The translations under genes were made by a program, and so were the position numbers. A stretch of DNA of 64,000 nt from Enterobacter asburiae (GTDB lineage: Bacteria > Pseudomonadota > Gammaproteobacteria > Enterobacterales > Enterobacteriaceae), in the NCBI RefSeq assembly GCF_021440515.1, contig NZ_JAKCMV010000016.1:62001-126000 (forward strand). The letters are read 5' to 3'. Below, one piece after another: positions 63,009 to 64,000 of the stretch. The notes under the pieces are model-generated. The model did not search any database and was not told the DNA's origin. It was given only the letters and a program-made list of their open reading frames with translations. Each line of letters starts with the position of its first letter. Positions within the stretch are counted from its first letter, which is position 1.

Positions 63009-64000
63009 CGGGAACTCCCCGGCCCGCGCTCCCCGGTGGAGACCGGGTTCTTCGGATTGCTGCTCCATTCGTACCAGCCGCCGTCGTAGACCGACACGTT
63101 GTTCCAGCCCATCGCCCGGGCGTACATAAAGGTTTCGGACGCCCGCCAGCCCGTACCGCAGTAGAACGCTACGTGCTGGTCGGGCAGGATATTCCAGGTC
63201 TTCCACATCGCGGCGATGTCGTCCGCGCTTCGCATGGTGCCGTCCGGGTTATGGAAATCTTCCATGTGGGTAGCGTCGCTACCGGCGTGACCCCAGCGGG
63301 CGCCGGCAATTTCACCTTTTGGCTTGATGTAGCTGTAGCCGCTGGTTTCACCGATAAACTCCGGCCACGAGCGAATGCTGACCAGCGACGCGTCCTGACG
63401 ATGCAACATCCCGCGCGCCTGTTCGGTATCGACCATCAGCTGCGGCTGGCCGGGGATCGGCGCACCAAATTCAGCAGCGGGTTTGACCTCGGCGGGCATT
63501 CCGCGCTCAACCGGCAGCCCGGCGTCAGACCAGCTTTTCCAGCCGCCGTCCAGAATGCGTACATCCTTCACCCCGGCGTAGAGCATGATCTGCGCGACGC
63601 GCGCGGCGGCGTAAACGTCACGGCCATAAAGGATTACCGTTGTGTCGTGCCGAATACCGTGTTTCGCCAGCATCGCTTTCAGCTTGTCGTCAGACACCTT
63701 GTTCCACAGCGGCTCGCTCTCTACCTCGTTGGTATCCACATAGCCCGCGCCCGGAATATGGCTCAGCAGGAAATACTTCGGCGCGCCCCAGCCCGCTTCC
63801 AGCACTTTCCACGTTTTTTCCGGGGCGGCCACCACCGGCTTGTTTTGCTGAAGCTGATGCAGCCACTGCGGATAAACCAGCTGTTCAAAGTGGGCTAAAC
63901 GTTGCAGTCGGGCAGGGGTTTGCAGCGCATCGCTCAGGGTCGAAACCAGCGGATAGCCGGCTTTTTCCAGCCGCGCTTTTACCGCCTGGTTATCCGCGTC
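63005..64000 (-). CDS. ynjE: Thiosulfate sulfurtransferase YnjE, cut by window edge
   Basis: YnjE is an exported rhodanese-family sulfurtransferase with three rhodanese-like domains in E. coli. 331 codons plus stop are visible. The reading frame stays open to the window end, and the N-terminus (signal peptide and about 100 residues) lies outside. The active-site Cys is in FYCGTGWRASE. Similarity to E. coli YnjE is continuous (NEVESEPLWNKVSDDKLKAM, YGRDVYAAARVAQIMLYAGV), so the GTG at 63835 is not a real start. Confidence 0.95.
   Translation of the reverse strand, partial: DADNQAVKARLEKAGYPLVSTLSDALQTPARLQRLAHFEQLVYPQWLHQLQQNKPVVAAPEKTWKVLEAGWGAPKYFLLSHIPGAGYVDTNEVESEPLWNKVSDDKLKAMLAKHGIRHDTTVILYGRDVYAAARVAQIMLYAGVKDVRILDGGWKSWSDAGLPVERGMPAEVKPAAEFGAPIPGQPQLMVDTEQARGMLHRQDASLVSIRSWPEFIGETSGYSYIKPKGEIAGARWGHAGSDATHMEDFHNPDGTMRSADDIAAMWKTWNILPDQHVAFYCGTGWRASETFMYARAMGWNNVSVYDGGWYEWSSNPKNPVSTGERGPGSSR

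Overview
The window is a stretch of enterobacterial chromosome from the Enterobacter / Lelliottia / Leclercia neighbourhood. That placement is an inference: protein sequences and gene order are very close to E. coli and Salmonella, GC content looks like the mid-fifties, and there are enterobacterial REP/BIME repeats, but several accessory genes (GH31/GPH cassette, GH18 chitinase, TonB copper receptor, RyhB-2) do not fit E. coli K-12. I see no prophage, transposase, CRISPR array, tRNA or rRNA. Almost all of it is core genome.

Layout. 0-25 kb follows the E. coli 25-minute order: ldtC (edge) and mfd, ycfT, the lipoprotein-export operon lolCDE, nagK, cobB, the spermidine/putrescine importer potABCD, pepT, roxA, the Mg2+/antimicrobial-peptide sensor phoPQ, purB, hflD, mnmA, nudJ, rluE and an uninterrupted icd. 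At about 25-27.6 kb synteny with E. coli breaks: ymjA, an unnamed 2H-phosphoesterase-like gene and a CSS-EAL phosphodiesterase sit beside icd. From 27.7 kb to the end the E. coli yea/ynj region is read in reverse order: RyhB-2 sRNA, yeaQ, yoaK, yoaJ, dgcP, yoaF, yeaO, nimT/nimR, yeaL, yoaI, yeaK, yeaH, yeaG, mipA, yeaE, yeaD, gapA, msrB, yeaC, pncA, ansA, sppA, ydjA, selD, topB, gdhA, ynjH, nudG, ynjF, ynjE (edge). Accessory insertions within this order are a small unknown gene and a stand-alone CTP-synthase-like glutaminase (30-31.7 kb), a GH31 glycosidase plus GPH sugar symporter (34.3-37.7 kb), a TonB-dependent copper receptor (38.3-40.3 kb), a DgcZ-like CZB-GGDEF cyclase in the place of dgcJ, a chitinase, and an AhpD-like protein.

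How it works together. Three cyclic-di-GMP enzymes (CSS-EAL, DgcP, DgcZ-like) lie within 16 kb of one another and of a Fur-controlled RyhB paralog, so the 26-42 kb segment is rich in envelope and lifestyle signalling. Envelope functions dominate elsewhere: LolCDE, LdtC, SppA, MipA, PhoPQ and the TonB receptor. Central metabolism is represented by icd, gapA, gdhA, yeaD, ansA, pncA and purB.

Regulatory sites read directly from the sequence include a textbook PhoP box at the correct spacing before phoP, a PurR-like operator inside purB codons 62-67, a 25-bp palindromic Fur-box-like site on the RyhB-2 promoter, a perfect-half-site CRP box between gapA and msrB, and a LacI-type palindrome upstream of the GPH/GH31 operon. 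No wholly new multi-gene system is evident. The most unusual items are a densely structured 260-bp intergenic element after cobB, a candidate small RNA or attenuator before dgcP, eroded potA start signals, and a C-rich hairpin repeat that supplies the last codons of ynjF.
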